From positions 1 to 48,011 of the forward strand of contig NZ_BBMZ01000031.1 in NCBI RefSeq assembly GCF_000759795.1: a stretch of 48,011 nucleotides of DNA, in the 5' to 3' direction. Source of the DNA: Pseudescherichia vulneris NBRC 102420 (GTDB lineage Bacteria > Pseudomonadota > Gammaproteobacteria > Enterobacterales > Enterobacteriaceae). A program made the position numbers and the translations under genes. A model generated the notes under the pieces. That model had not been told where the DNA came from. It ran no database searches and was given only the letters and a program-made list of their open reading frames with translations. Positions 17,016 through 25,780 of the stretch are shown piece after piece (the first letter of the stretch is position 1; each line of letters starts with the position of its first letter).

Positions 17016-18218
17016 ATGCTTAATCAACAGGCACAAACACAGTCGGCTGCAGCTAAAAAAACCGGTCTCTCGTTTCTACTCATTCTCAGCGCCCTGATGG
17101 CTGTAACCTCTTTATCAACCGACATCTATCTTCCGGCTATGCCGGTCATGGCAAAAGACTTACAGGGTGATGCAGAGCTGACAATCACAGGGTTCCTTAT
17201 CGGCTTTTGCATTGCACAACTTATTTGGGGACCTATTAGCGATCGTTATGGGCGTCGACTGCCGCTGTTTATCGGTTTGGGTCTATTCATCATCGGCTCG
17301 GTGGGCTGTGCATTATCAACAGATATCGAGCAAATAGTCTTCTGGCGTGTTTTTCAGGCGTTAGGTGCCTGTACTGGGCCGATGTTGGCACGAGCAATGA
17401 TCCGTGACCTGTTTAGCCGCACTCGTGCAGCACAAATGCTTTCGACACTGATGATAATCATGGCCATCGCGCCGATTGCCGGGCCCCTGATCGGCGGGCA
17501 GATGATTAAAGTCACCTCGTGGCATGCCATCTTCTGGCTGCTGGCGATTATCGGAGCATTAATGCTGATGTCTTTATTCTGGTTACCCGAAACATTACCT
17601 GCCGAAAAACGCTCGCAAGCCTCCGTAACCAGAGCTTTTCACAACTACTATGCCTTGCTCACCAACGCCAGATACATGCGGTTTACTTTGTGCCTGACGT
17701 TCTACTACGTTGCAGCCTACGCCTTTATCACAGGTTCCCCGTTTGTGTACATCACGTACTTCGGTGTTGACCCGCAGCATTACGGTTGGCTGTTTGCAGT
17801 AAACATTGTTGGACTGATGGCGGTGAGCATGGTCAACAGACGTCTGGTTCACCGCTACCCACTGGAAGCGTTGCTCAGGAATGCCGTATTCATCGCCGCT
17901 ATTGCGGCGATAGTGCTGGCGGTCACCACCGGCCTGGGAGTAGGTGGAATTACCGTCATTGTCGGCGCTGTGTTCGTGTTCTTCTCTATGAATGGCATCA
18001 TCGCGGCGACATCCACGGCTTGCACTCTGGACGCAGTGCCTAATGTGGCTGGCTCCGCGTCGGCGCTAATGGGCGCGTTACAATACGGCAGCGGCATCAT
18101 CTCCTCACTGCTTCTCGCCCTGTTCAGTGATGGCACACCATGGACGATGGGCTGGATAATTGCGTTGTTTACAGCAGCCAGCGCCCTGATGGCACTGACC
18201 GTTCAGCTAAAAAAATAA
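17016..18218 (+). CDS. Bcr/CflA-family MFS drug efflux transporter
   Basis: The start at ATG 17016 follows ACGGA and gives 400 residues with twelve predicted membrane segments. The N-terminal signature SLSTDIYLPAMPVMAKDL and the motif-A loop WGPISDRYGRRLPLF are diagnostic of the Bcr/CflA subgroup (bicyclomycin/chloramphenicol-type exporters). An antiporter-type motif, MLARAMIRDLF, lies near residue 125. It probably exports a small hydrophobic or electrophilic compound by proton antiport. It converges with the nitroreductase gene (8 bases apart), and both have the same dyad upstream. That suggests one regulator and a joint export/reduction response. Confidence 0.9.
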   Translation: MLNQQAQTQSAAAKKTGLSFLLILSALMAVTSLSTDIYLPAMPVMAKDLQGDAELTITGFLIGFCIAQLIWGPISDRYGRRLPLFIGLGLFIIGSVGCALSTDIEQIVFWRVFQALGACTGPMLARAMIRDLFSRTRAAQMLSTLMIIMAIAPIAGPLIGGQMIKVTSWHAIFWLLAIIGALMLMSLFWLPETLPAEKRSQASVTRAFHNYYALLTNARYMRFTLCLTFYYVAAYAFITGSPFVYITYFGVDPQHYGWLFAVNIVGLMAVSMVNRRLVHRYPLEALLRNAVFIAAIAAIVLAVTTGLGVGGITVIVGAVFVFFSMNGIIAATSTACTLDAVPNVAGSASALMGALQYGSGIISSLLLALFSDGTPWTMGWIIALFTAASALMALTVQLKK

Positions 18219-18225
18219 AACGTCG

Positions 18226-18906
18226 TTATTGATGCCAGACGACACTTTCGTCCAGAGATACCCGCCCTTCCCTGTAGCTCAGGGAGGGATGCGTTTTATC
18301 TGGGATCCCAAAAGAAATACCGTAAAGCAGCCTGAAACCCTCAGGAACATTTAATATTCGACGCACCGTTTGGGCAAAATAACTCAGCACTGCCTGTGGA
18401 ACGCCTGCGTAACCGCGAGCTGCCAGGGAAAGCAGGAATGTCTGGGCATACATACCGGCATCCGAGGCTACGCGAACATTGTCCCCTACAGCAGGAATGA
18501 ACAGCAGGGCAACATGAGGCGCGCCGAAAAATCTCACATTACGCTCGACCACTTCTGAGCGACTTAAGTTATCCCCCCGCGCAACGCCCAGTGCCTGATA
18601 GTACGAGCGCCCCTGCTCCGAAGCCCGTTGCCTGAATGGCTCGGGATAAGCTTCTTTATCAAACGTAAAATCAAGACTGTAGTTCCCAGCCCTCAGATCT
18701 TCCGTCAGTGCGTGGCTTAATTCACGAAGTTTATCTCCTGCAACGATATGCAGGGACCAGGGTTGAGTATTGCAGTTGGATGGTGCGCATTGCGCTTCGA
18801 GCAAAATGTCTTTGAGGATATCGCTGGGGATGGGAGATGGAAGAAAGGCTCTGGCCGAGTATCTGTTTTTTACTACCTCACCAAACGTTGGTTCTTGCGT
18901 ACTCAT
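18226..18906 (-). CDS. Nitroreductase-family FMN oxidoreductase
   Basis: This 226-residue flavoenzyme has the nitroreductase fold: KNRYSARAFLPSPIPSD near the N-terminus (FMN phosphate contact), EAQCAPSNCNTQPWSLHIV at about 33-51, and GVPQAVLSYF plus LLYGISFGIPD toward the C-terminus. It should reduce nitro, quinone or similar electrophilic groups using NAD(P)H. Length and the insert (EPFRQRASEQGRSYYQALG) place it in the broader nitroreductase family rather than NfsA or NfsB. It is single-gene. A LysR-type dyad about 105 bases and another dyad (GTGAATGATTCAC) about 35 bases upstream of the start suggest inducible control. Confidence 0.9.
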   Translation of the reverse strand: MSTQEPTFGEVVKNRYSARAFLPSPIPSDILKDILLEAQCAPSNCNTQPWSLHIVAGDKLRELSHALTEDLRAGNYSLDFTFDKEAYPEPFRQRASEQGRSYYQALGVARGDNLSRSEVVERNVRFFGAPHVALLFIPAVGDNVRVASDAGMYAQTFLLSLAARGYAGVPQAVLSYFAQTVRRILNVPEGFRLLYGISFGIPDKTHPSLSYREGRVSLDESVVWHQ

Positions 18907-19009
18907 TTGCTTCTCCGCCTGAAAGTAATTTGAAGTGAATGATTCACTCTCTCCCGAACAATCCTGTCACATCAGGTTCATCGTTTTCATTCCCGGTTCC
19001 AGATTAGGT

Positions 19010-19028
19010 CTATGAATTCCATTCATAG
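19010..19028 (-). promoter_or_regulatory. CTATGAAT-N3-ATTCATAG dyad upstream of the nitroreductase
   Basis: A perfect 8+3+8 inverted repeat, with the 15-base core ATGAA-N5-TTCAT, lies about 105 bases upstream of the nitroreductase start. It is the best-formed member of the dyad family in this window. Confidence 0.55.
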
Positions 19029-19195
19029 CGTCTATTTAAGCAGCGTAATTATCTTTAACCGCAACTTCGTTAATCTGGGTCTATCGCGTGAACACGCAAG
19101 CGGAAAATGGCTACAGCTGATGGACATACCCCAGCCTGCACGGCTGGGGCGTCATCGGAGGCTAACTAAATATTTTTATCGAAGAAGACGTCTAA
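19010..19195. repeat. Direct-repeat copy A (with hairpin 19129-19149)
   Basis: This segment, between the nitroreductase promoter and the end of the hydrolase gene, is repeated in the same orientation at 29113-29288. The best block (TTTAAGCAGCGTAATTATC and flanks) is about 80% identical by eye. It contains the stem CCCCAGCC-TGCAC-GGCTGGGG, 17 bases after the hydrolase stop on the minus strand. In copy B the stem is CCAATCC/GGGTTGG, with both sides changed but pairing kept, which supports a functional terminator. Confidence 0.65.
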
Positions 19196-20215
19196 CTTTT
19201 GCATTGCCTGGTCAACGTATTTGGGCACCCAATACGTCTCGATATGGGTAGCGCCATCGATCAGGAAGAGTTCTTTGTCCTTCGTACCGGTGGCTTTCGC
19301 GAACGCATCTTCAGTCATATAGAGCGTATCCGCTTTTGTACCGGCAATCATCAGCAGCGGTTTATTGATGAGATTGATATGGTCCGTTACGTCAAAGCTC
19401 ATCAAATCCAGAAGACTGCTGGTGGTGTATTTAAACGTGGAGTTCGGGTGCGCGTGGGTTTTCCAGTAGTACTCGTAGCCCTGGCGATACAAGGCAAAAG
19501 GTAATTTAGCAATCTGTTCATCAGTCAGGTTGGCATCGCCGGAGTAAAGCACTTCTCCTCCGGCTGCTTCCTGAGCACGTGCGTCAGAAGCCTGCTGAAG
19601 ACGCTGCTGGATAGTATCCAGCTGTGAATCCTGCATACCGTTGCGGCGCACAAGGCCTGAATTAAACATGCTGATGGTTGCTATCGATTTGAACCGCTTG
19701 TCAGTTTCGGCCGCAACAAGTGAATACCCGCCGCCTCCGCAAATACCCAGCAGACCAAGGCGGGCGGTATCTACACCAGGATACTGACTGATGTAGTCAG
19801 CCATGCCGTGGATATCCTCAATGCGATTAGCGGGTTTATCCACGCTGCGAGGCATCCCACCGCTGGCACCCTGATAAGCCGCGTCGGCAGTAATGGTGAT
19901 GTAGCCCTGCTCGGCGAGACGCTGAGCATATAACCCGGCGACCTGTTCTTTTACGCCACCGTTAGGATGTGCAACCACCACGGCAGGATATTTTTTGGCG
20001 GGATCGTAGTTAGCAGGGGTATAGACATTCGCAGCAATCTGGATGCCATGCAGATCGTATTTCACTGGGTGAATGTTGACCTTACCTTTGACGTTCTCGG
20101 TGATGGCTCCGTCATAGACGAGAGTGAATGGATTTTTTTTGTAATCAGCCGCATTGACTGAGGTCACTCCGGCCATAGCCGTGAGTAGCATTGCACTGAT
20201 AAGCGTGAATTTCAT
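19166..20215 (-). CDS. Exported dienelactone-hydrolase-like alpha/beta hydrolase
   Basis: This 349-residue protein has a signal peptide (MKFTLISAMLLTAMAGVTSV, cut after VNA) and an alpha/beta-hydrolase fold. The nucleophile elbow is LGICGGGGYS with Cys159 where serine is usual. Dienelactone hydrolases also use cysteine. The acid and base are probably the Asp in AGTKADTLYM and the His in GATHIETYW. It should act in the periplasm on an ester, lactone or thioester. The 5' region (20216-20464) is shared with the divergent Tat-type aldo-keto reductase and holds response-regulator boxes. A degraded partial copy of this gene lies at 29262-29455. Confidence 0.85.
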   Translation of the reverse strand: MKFTLISAMLLTAMAGVTSVNAADYKKNPFTLVYDGAITENVKGKVNIHPVKYDLHGIQIAANVYTPANYDPAKKYPAVVVAHPNGGVKEQVAGLYAQRLAEQGYITITADAAYQGASGGMPRSVDKPANRIEDIHGMADYISQYPGVDTARLGLLGICGGGGYSLVAAETDKRFKSIATISMFNSGLVRRNGMQDSQLDTIQQRLQQASDARAQEAAGGEVLYSGDANLTDEQIAKLPFALYRQGYEYYWKTHAHPNSTFKYTTSSLLDLMSFDVTDHINLINKPLLMIAGTKADTLYMTEDAFAKATGTKDKELFLIDGATHIETYWVPKYVDQAMQKLDVFFDKNI

Positions 20216-20293
20216 GGTCTCTCCCGATGAGTGTCGGCCTGGTTATACAGGCTCGCAGAATCAAATTTGCAGGTTCAGATTAGGCGGAGAGGA

Positions 20294-20373
20294 CTGTCAG
20301 CATCGTGACAGGGAAATAACATTTTTGTCAGGAAACAGAATGGATAGGTAGGTGTTTCTGACAACGCTGTCAG
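20294..20373. promoter_or_regulatory. CusR/HprR-like boxes between divergent hydrolase and AKR genes
   Basis: CTGACA-ACGC-TGTCAG (20358-20373) is a perfect dyad of the TGACA-N4-TGTCA type. A reversed arrangement, CTGTCA-N6-TGACAG, lies at 20294-20311, and a lone TGTCA half-site at 20326-20330. OmpR-type regulators of the CusR/HprR group bind TGACA/TGTCA dyads. A regulator of that type is encoded in the operon just downstream. Confidence 0.65.
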
Positions 20374-20464
20374 GTAGCCGTCAGCTTTATGTTGGCAATC
20401 ACAACGCAGAATGGTCCCGCTTAAATGAGAGTCATGTTTAATTTTCTGAGAAACGGAGCGATCA

Positions 20465-21631
20465 ATGGAAAGCCAGAATGCCCCAACAATGCCAGAGCGG
20501 CGCAAGCTATTAGTCGCCGGGGCCGGTATTGCCGCCGCCTCGCTGATTCCCCACGTATCAGCGGCGAGCCAATCCTCTCAGGTCGATTCATCCAGACAAC
20601 CCAGTCAACGCAATGCTGCTCCGGGCAAGCGTAAAATCGGGAAGCTGGAAGTTTCTGCCGTCGGTCTGGGCGTGCAGAACATGAGTCGCAAATACGACAC
20701 GTCCGTTCCCTGGCGTCCTGAGATGATCAATGTTATCCGTCGGGCATTTGATGAAGGGGTAACGTTCTTCGACGCTGCTGAAGCCTACGGTCCCCTTGAA
20801 GTCGAAAAAATACTCGGGGAAGCGGTCGCTCCTTTCAGAGACAAAATCGTTATCGCCACTAAATTTGGCTGGAATATTGATCAGCAGACAGGCAAGCGCC
20901 TGCCTGGTCTCAACAGCAGACCGGAGCATATCAGACTGGTCGTGGACAATATGCTCAAACGCCTGCGTACCGATCGCATCGATTTACTGTATCAACACCG
21001 TGTTGATCCCAAGATTCCGATCGAAGATGTCGCCGGTGTGGTTAAAGATTTAATGGATCAAGGGAAAGTCCTGCACTGGGGTCTGTCAGAAATGGGTATC
21101 AATACGCTGAAGCGCGCCCATGCGGTATTACCCGTGACCGCCGTACAAAGTGAGTACTCCATGCTCTGGCGTGGCCCAGAAAAGCAGGTGCTTCCGGTAT
21201 GTGAAGAGCTGGGCATTGGGTTCGTGCCATGGAGCCCACTCGGCGTGCAATTTTTAACGGGCTGGATTGATGAGAATACCCGGTTCGCTGCCGGTGATTT
21301 CCGCGCGACAGAAACGCGTTTCTCGCCTGAAAACTTGCCACACAACTTACAGCTGGTTGAACTACTGAAATCCTGGGCAATACGAAAAAATGCGGCACCG
21401 GGACAGATTGCTCTGGCATGGCTCCTTGCGCGTAAACCCTGGATTGTCCCCATCCCTGGCACCACCAATAAAGACCATATGCTGCAAAACACAGCGGCTA
21501 CCGGCGTATCGCTGACTTCCGCTGAGATGACCGAGCTCACCCGCTCACTGGATGCGATCACTATCCAGGGGCAACGTCTGCCGGATGCCGTGCAGGTTTA
21601 TTCCGATGTTGAAGCACCAATGAAAAGTTAA
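20465..21631 (+). CDS. Aldo-keto reductase with Tat-like export signal
   Basis: The N-terminus reads PERRKLLVAGAGIAAASLI, then HVSA: a twin-arginine-type signal on an otherwise normal aldo-keto reductase (388 residues). The catalytic tetrad is Asp103, Tyr108 (DAAEAYGP), Lys133 (ATKFGW) and His178 (YQHRVDP). Export by Tat would fit, since the enzyme needs NADPH and must fold first. A periplasmic AKR is unusual, and cofactor supply there is an open question. The mature part is closely similar to the cytosolic AKR at 30632-31621. GGAG precedes ATG 20465. It is followed after 14 bases by the two-component genes, so it is the first gene of an AKR-regulator-kinase operon. Confidence 0.88.
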   Translation: MESQNAPTMPERRKLLVAGAGIAAASLIPHVSAASQSSQVDSSRQPSQRNAAPGKRKIGKLEVSAVGLGVQNMSRKYDTSVPWRPEMINVIRRAFDEGVTFFDAAEAYGPLEVEKILGEAVAPFRDKIVIATKFGWNIDQQTGKRLPGLNSRPEHIRLVVDNMLKRLRTDRIDLLYQHRVDPKIPIEDVAGVVKDLMDQGKVLHWGLSEMGINTLKRAHAVLPVTAVQSEYSMLWRGPEKQVLPVCEELGIGFVPWSPLGVQFLTGWIDENTRFAAGDFRATETRFSPENLPHNLQLVELLKSWAIRKNAAPGQIALAWLLARKPWIVPIPGTTNKDHMLQNTAATGVSLTSAEMTELTRSLDAITIQGQRLPDAVQVYSDVEAPMKS

Positions 21632-21645
21632 GAGGAAGTCCCGTT

Positions 21646-22326
21646 ATGCGCCTGTTGTTAGTCGAAGATGAAGAAAAAACGTCAACCTATCTCTCCCGTG
21701 CGCTGGGTGAGTCCGGGTTTACGGTAGATGTCTCTGCAGATGGCGCGGAAGGACTTCATTACGCGCTGGAGTTCGACTACGACGCGATAATACTGGATGT
21801 AATGCTGCCGGGGATGGATGGTTACCGGGTACTTGAGGGTGTGCGAGCAGCCAAACAGACGCCGGTGCTGATGCTCTCGGCTCGGGGTTCGGTCGATGAA
21901 CGCGTTAAAGGGCTTCGCCTTGGCGCGGATGATTATCTGCCCAAGCCCTTCTCGCTGATTGAGCTGGTGGCGCGTATTCAGGCACTGGTGCGCCGCCGCG
22001 CTACGGATGGCGCAGACATCACTCAGCTGCAAATTCACGATATGCATCTCGACCTGCTGGCTCGTCGCGTATTTCGCGCCGGAACACGGCTGGAGCTGAC
22101 CGCGAAAGAATTTTCCCTGTTGAGCCTTTTGGCTCGGCATCAGGGAGAGATTCTGTCAAAAATGATGATTGCGGAGCAGATATGGGACATGAATTTCGAC
22201 AGCGATGCCAACGTGGTTGAAGTGGCCATTAAACGACTTCGGGCCAAAGTGGATGCGCCGTTCGATATCAAGCTGTTACATACCGTTCGTGGCATGGGGT
22301 ATGTCCTCGAAGTCCGGTCCGAATAA
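21646..22326 (+). CDS. OmpR-family response regulator (CusR/HprR-like)
   Basis: This 226-residue regulator has a receiver domain (1-115) with acidic pocket EDEE (8-11), phosphorylated Asp51 in ILDVMLPGMDGY and Lys100 in LPKPF. A winged-helix DNA-binding domain follows (about 130-222; LTAKEFSLLSLLARHQGEIL, then RGMGYVLE). It is of the heavy-metal/oxidant class that includes CusR, HprR and PcoR. It is translationally close to its sensor kinase (next ATGs 0 and 15 bases after the stop). TGACA-N4-TGTCA boxes before its own operon, before the cupin gene and before the BhsA-like gene are the probable targets. Confidence 0.93.
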   Translation: MRLLLVEDEEKTSTYLSRALGESGFTVDVSADGAEGLHYALEFDYDAIILDVMLPGMDGYRVLEGVRAAKQTPVLMLSARGSVDERVKGLRLGADDYLPKPFSLIELVARIQALVRRRATDGADITQLQIHDMHLDLLARRVFRAGTRLELTAKEFSLLSLLARHQGEILSKMMIAEQIWDMNFDSDANVVEVAIKRLRAKVDAPFDIKLLHTVRGMGYVLEVRSE

Positions 22327-22341
22327 ATGAAGGGGATAAGC

Positions 22342-23799
22342 ATGCTTAAGCGTTCCATCTCCGTTCACCTGGCGCTGATGTTTGCCTTATCCGCGCTACT
22401 GATTGTTTCCGTTATCGGCATCCTGCTCAGAAGCTCCTTGCATGACTCTTTGCAAAAGCAGATGCACAACGAGTTGCTGTTTCGTGAGTCATTAATGAGT
22501 CCGTGGATCACCGCCCGAACCTCGGCTGACGGCTGGTCGACGCTGGCCAATAAATTCACCGTGTTAACCAATTCTGAAGGTGAACGCGTTCGCTACTGGA
22601 TTGTGAGCGATAACCCACGCTTTAGCATGGGGGGAACGCCACCGGTGGGTGTTCAGTGGTCTTCTTTACAGGAAGGATTTAATAAAGTGCCAGGTGCATC
22701 AGAAGGTGCCTGCTCGCTGTTTCTGTTAGTGAAAACTATCCCCGCCAACGGTGAAAGGCCTGAGCTGCGCTATGTGGTTGCCATCGACTCCACGCCGTAC
22801 ATGGGCACACTCGATGCGTTCACGCGTACACTGCTGATCATTACCGCACTGGGCGTCGTGATTGTCGCCTTACTGGGATACGTCGTTTCAAGGATCGGTC
22901 TTCGTCCCGTTGGGGCGCTCAGTAAAGAGGCGAGGCAACTCGCTCCCGGGGACCATGGTCAGCGCCTGAATACCGAAGCATTACCTGACGAATTACAGCA
23001 GTTAGCATCATCTTTTAATGGCGTTCTGGAACGGCAAGAGGTCGCCTGGCGACAGCTCGAAAGCTTTAACGCCGATGTTGCGCATGAACTTCGAACCCCA
23101 CTGACTAATCTGATCGGCCAGACGCAGCTGGGTCTCTCACGCCGACGTTCACAGGATGAACTGGAAGAGTTATTGGGTTCCAATCTGGAAGAACTTGAAC
23201 GCATGACGTCGATAGTTAACGACATGCTGTTCCTGTCCCATGCTCATACGGGTGAGCATGCTTCCCAGCTTACGCAGGTGTCCCTGCGGGAAGAAACCCT
23301 AAAAACAGCGGAGTATGTGGAACCCTCTTTTGCTGAAAAACAGCTCTCTCTCGATGTTCAGGGCGACGTCACCGCGGACATCGACCGACGACTTTTCCAC
23401 CGTTCACTGGCCAATTTACTGGAAAACAGCGCAAGACACTCCCCCTCCAACAGTACGGTTACGGTGCGGTTAAGCGAAACCGGTCATCAAGCCTGTGTTG
23501 AAGTGTCAAACCCGGGCGATCCAATAGCACCAGAGCACTTACACCGGCTTTTCGAGCGGTTCTATCGCGTTGACACCTCCCGGGCCAGGAGTGATACCCA
23601 TCATGGACTGGGCCTGTCGATCGTGCGTGCCGTCGCCATTATGCACCGGGGAGATGTCTTTGCCCGTAGTGAAGGAGGCATCAATACTTTTGGCCTCACC
23701 TTTGCGCTACATGCGGATAAAGCGGCGGGCAATGCTCAATCCGGCACTGAGCCGGGGCCCGGGTTAACTGACAGAATTGTCAGGGGGGCGTCAGCCTGA
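22342..23799 (+). CDS. Sensor histidine kinase, heavy-metal/oxidant sensor family
   Basis: I choose ATG 22342 (485 residues; AAGGGGA upstream) over ATG 22327, which has no ribosome-binding site. Domains: membrane segment at about 8-30, periplasmic sensor of about 130 residues, second segment at about 162-184, HAMP, then dimerisation domain with phospho-acceptor His248 (FNADVAHELRTPLTNLIGQ). The ATPase domain follows (LANLLENSARHSPS; FERFYRVD; HHGLGLSIVRAVA). The layout matches CusS/HprS-type kinases. The periplasmic region has a single visible cysteine and few histidines or methionines, so metal sensing is not obvious. Oxidant or electrophile sensing is equally possible. Confidence 0.92.
   Translation: MLKRSISVHLALMFALSALLIVSVIGILLRSSLHDSLQKQMHNELLFRESLMSPWITARTSADGWSTLANKFTVLTNSEGERVRYWIVSDNPRFSMGGTPPVGVQWSSLQEGFNKVPGASEGACSLFLLVKTIPANGERPELRYVVAIDSTPYMGTLDAFTRTLLIITALGVVIVALLGYVVSRIGLRPVGALSKEARQLAPGDHGQRLNTEALPDELQQLASSFNGVLERQEVAWRQLESFNADVAHELRTPLTNLIGQTQLGLSRRRSQDELEELLGSNLEELERMTSIVNDMLFLSHAHTGEHASQLTQVSLREETLKTAEYVEPSFAEKQLSLDVQGDVTADIDRRLFHRSLANLLENSARHSPSNSTVTVRLSETGHQACVEVSNPGDPIAPEHLHRLFERFYRVDTSRARSDTHHGLGLSIVRAVAIMHRGDVFARSEGGINTFGLTFALHADKAAGNAQSGTEPGPGLTDRIVRGASA
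23768..23783 (+). promoter_or_regulatory. CusR/HprR-like box upstream of the cupin operon
   Basis: CTGACA-GAAT-TGTCAG is a perfect dyad placed inside the 3' end of the kinase gene and about 80 bases before the cupin start. It suggests an internal promoter that lets the response regulator drive the cupin-CMD-flavodoxin genes separately. Confidence 0.65.
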
Positions 23800-23863
23800 C
23801 GTCATCACCCTCTCGATAAAATCATCGCAGGCAATCCCCTCTTCATTGATAAGGACGCTTTGC

Positions 23864-24340
23864 ATGATCGGACATTTACGTTACCTCGGGCTGTTACTGC
23901 CTATTACATTTTCATCCTGGGCAGCGGAACAAAATCCCGCTGTCCATATCGCTCCAGCAGGAAGTCAGAACGCGGTGTTCGGGCCAGCCGAGAACTTTAC
24001 CGGTCGTGTCAGGGTTGATCCTCTCTTCAAACCGGATAACGACATCCCTGTTTCCGGGGCTTATGTCACGTTTGAACCCGGCGCTCGTTCCGCCTGGCAT
24101 ACGCATCCGGCAGGTCAGCGGCTGATTGTGACCTCGGGTGTTGGGCTCACCCAACAAGAAGGCCAGCCGGTGCAGGTTATCCGCGCCGGTGACGTTGTCT
24201 CTTGCCCGGCGGGCGTCAAACACTGGCACGGGGCGGCCCCCGGCAGCGCGATGACGCATCTGGCGATAACTGGGATTGTGGATGGCAAAAGCGTTAACTG
24301 GATGGAGAAAGTGACAGATGAACAATACCACGCCCATTAA
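23864..24340 (+). CDS. Exported cupin-domain protein
   Basis: The start at ATG 23864 follows AAGGAC and gives a signal peptide (LRYLGLLLPITFSSWA) and a 158-residue single-domain cupin. Metal ligands are visible as His79 and His81 (WHTHPAGQ), a Gln two residues on, and His120/His122 in the second motif (VSCPAGVKHWHG). Small cupins of this type often sit beside CMD-family genes and bind Mn, Fe or Ni. The reaction is unknown. The frame overlaps the next gene by 23 bases, so the two are coupled. Confidence 0.85.
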   Translation: MIGHLRYLGLLLPITFSSWAAEQNPAVHIAPAGSQNAVFGPAENFTGRVRVDPLFKPDNDIPVSGAYVTFEPGARSAWHTHPAGQRLIVTSGVGLTQQEGQPVQVIRAGDVVSCPAGVKHWHGAAPGSAMTHLAITGIVDGKSVNWMEKVTDEQYHAH

Positions 24341-25079
24341 AACATTAGCGGCAGCGGTACTGCTGACCTTTGGTTTTGGTCTCGCGGCACATGCTGCGCC
24401 CGTCAATAAAGGAGCCTCAGAAATGAACCACGAACAAAAGGTTTCAGATACGCTGTCAGCTCGCCAACAGGCCATCCCGTTGATTGCAGCATCGATGGCC
24501 AGCAGTCAGATGGATAAGCTGAATGCAGCCCTGAATCAGGGACTGGATGCCGGGCTCACGATAAACGAAACCAAAGAGATTCTCGTCCAGCTTTATGCCT
24601 ACACAGGCTTTCCCCGTAGCCTGAATGCACTTAGCGAACTGATGAAGGTCGTCGAAGCACGTAAACAACGTGGTATCAAAGATGTTGAGGGTAAAGAACC
24701 GGTTGCCCCGATCCCTGTCGGGGATGAGCTTCGCCGTGTCGGTACCGCAAACCAGACAAAAATCTCAGGCGCTCCCGTCCAGGGCCCGCTGTTTGATTTT
24801 GCCCCGGTGATTAACCAGTTCCTGCAAACGCACCTTTTCGGCGACATTTTCGCCCGTGATAACCTCGACTGGCAAAGCCGCGAGCTGGCAACGGTTGGCG
24901 CATTAGCGGCCACGCCAGGCGTCGAATCACAACTGCTGTCGCATACGCGAGCAAGCATGCGGGTCGGCCTGACGGCGTCGCAGCTGCGCCAGCTGGCACA
25001 GGTTCTGCGTGAACATGGCGAAAGTGATGCAGCAACGCGAGCTGAAAAGGCGCTGCAGCAGGCGCTTGCAAACAATTAG
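24318..25079 (+). CDS. Exported carboxymuconolactone decarboxylase (CMD) family protein
   Basis: This 253-residue protein has a signal peptide (TLAAAVLLTFGFGLAAHA) and two CMD repeats: one at about 55-125 (GLTINETKEILVQLYAYTGF) and one at about 165-250 (WQSRELATVGALAATPGVES). The AhpD-type CxxC pair is absent, so peroxidase activity of that kind is unlikely. It resembles the decarboxylase/hydrolase-like branch. Export to the periplasm and coupling to the cupin suggest they act on the same compound. It is followed by the flavodoxin gene nine bases later. Confidence 0.87.
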   Translation: MNNTTPIKTLAAAVLLTFGFGLAAHAAPVNKGASEMNHEQKVSDTLSARQQAIPLIAASMASSQMDKLNAALNQGLDAGLTINETKEILVQLYAYTGFPRSLNALSELMKVVEARKQRGIKDVEGKEPVAPIPVGDELRRVGTANQTKISGAPVQGPLFDFAPVINQFLQTHLFGDIFARDNLDWQSRELATVGALAATPGVESQLLSHTRASMRVGLTASQLRQLAQVLREHGESDAATRAEKALQQALANN

Positions 25080-25088
25080 GAGTGGGTT

Positions 25089-25673
25089 ATGGAGCATGAT
25101 CCCAACCGCAGAATGTTAATCACCGCACTTGCCGGACTCACACTGGCGAACATTTCTCTGGCATCAGCGGCGACCGGAACCGCAAACGTGCAGGTTAAAA
25201 GCAGTGTTCTGGTGGCGTACTTTTCCCGTAGCGGAAATACACGAGTTATTGCGGGTGTCATTCACCGCGGGCTGAATACCGATCTGTTTGAAATCGAACC
25301 GGCTACGCCTTATCCGGAAGACTATTTTCAGACCGTTGAACAGGCGAAAAATGAGCGTGAGCGGGGAGTCAAACCCGCATTAAAAAATAGTGTTGCAGAT
25401 ATCTCACGTTACGAGATCGTGTATTTAGGTTTTCCGATCTGGGGGACCAGCGTGCCGCCTGTAGTGCAAGCATTTCTCAGCAACCATAACCTTGCGGGCA
25501 AATTACTCATTCCCTTCATTACTCATGGCGGCTACGGCAAAGGAGACAGTGACGATATTCTTACCCGCCTCGCCCCAACTGCGCGTCGGGAAAAACCGCT
25601 GGTTATTGAATGCGACCAGGAGCGAAGAACAACTGAAAGGGTCAACAGTTGGTTAGAGACAATACGCAGTTAA
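25089..25673 (+). CDS. Flavodoxin-like protein with Tat-like signal
   Basis: This 194-residue protein begins PNRRMLITALAGLTLANISL, then ASA, a twin-arginine-like leader, followed by a flavodoxin fold. The FMN phosphate loop YFSRSGNTR is at about 44-52, and the later loop GFPIWGTSVPPVV supplies a flavin-stacking tryptophan. It likely carries FMN and shuttles electrons or reduces quinones. Tat export fits a protein that must bind flavin before crossing the membrane. The ATG follows AGGAGTGGG. It closes the cupin-CMD-flavodoxin unit. Confidence 0.88.
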   Translation: MEHDPNRRMLITALAGLTLANISLASAATGTANVQVKSSVLVAYFSRSGNTRVIAGVIHRGLNTDLFEIEPATPYPEDYFQTVEQAKNERERGVKPALKNSVADISRYEIVYLGFPIWGTSVPPVVQAFLSNHNLAGKLLIPFITHGGYGKGDSDDILTRLAPTARREKPLVIECDQERRTTERVNSWLETIRS

Positions 25674-25780
25674 TCGTCCGCATTCATGAGTCTGCCAAAT
25701 AAGGGCAATCAGGGGTGCTAAATAATTAACGCTGACAACTCAGATATGATTGAACGGCAAACATAACAGAGGATGTAATC

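Noticed and set aside
22342..23799. Calling the two-component system CusRS outright
   Set aside because: No cusCFBA genes are adjacent and the sensor's periplasmic part lacks obvious metal ligands. HprRS-like or unassigned is safer.
24318..25079. AhpD-type peroxidase assignment for the CMD protein
   Set aside because: The required CxxC pair is missing from both repeats.
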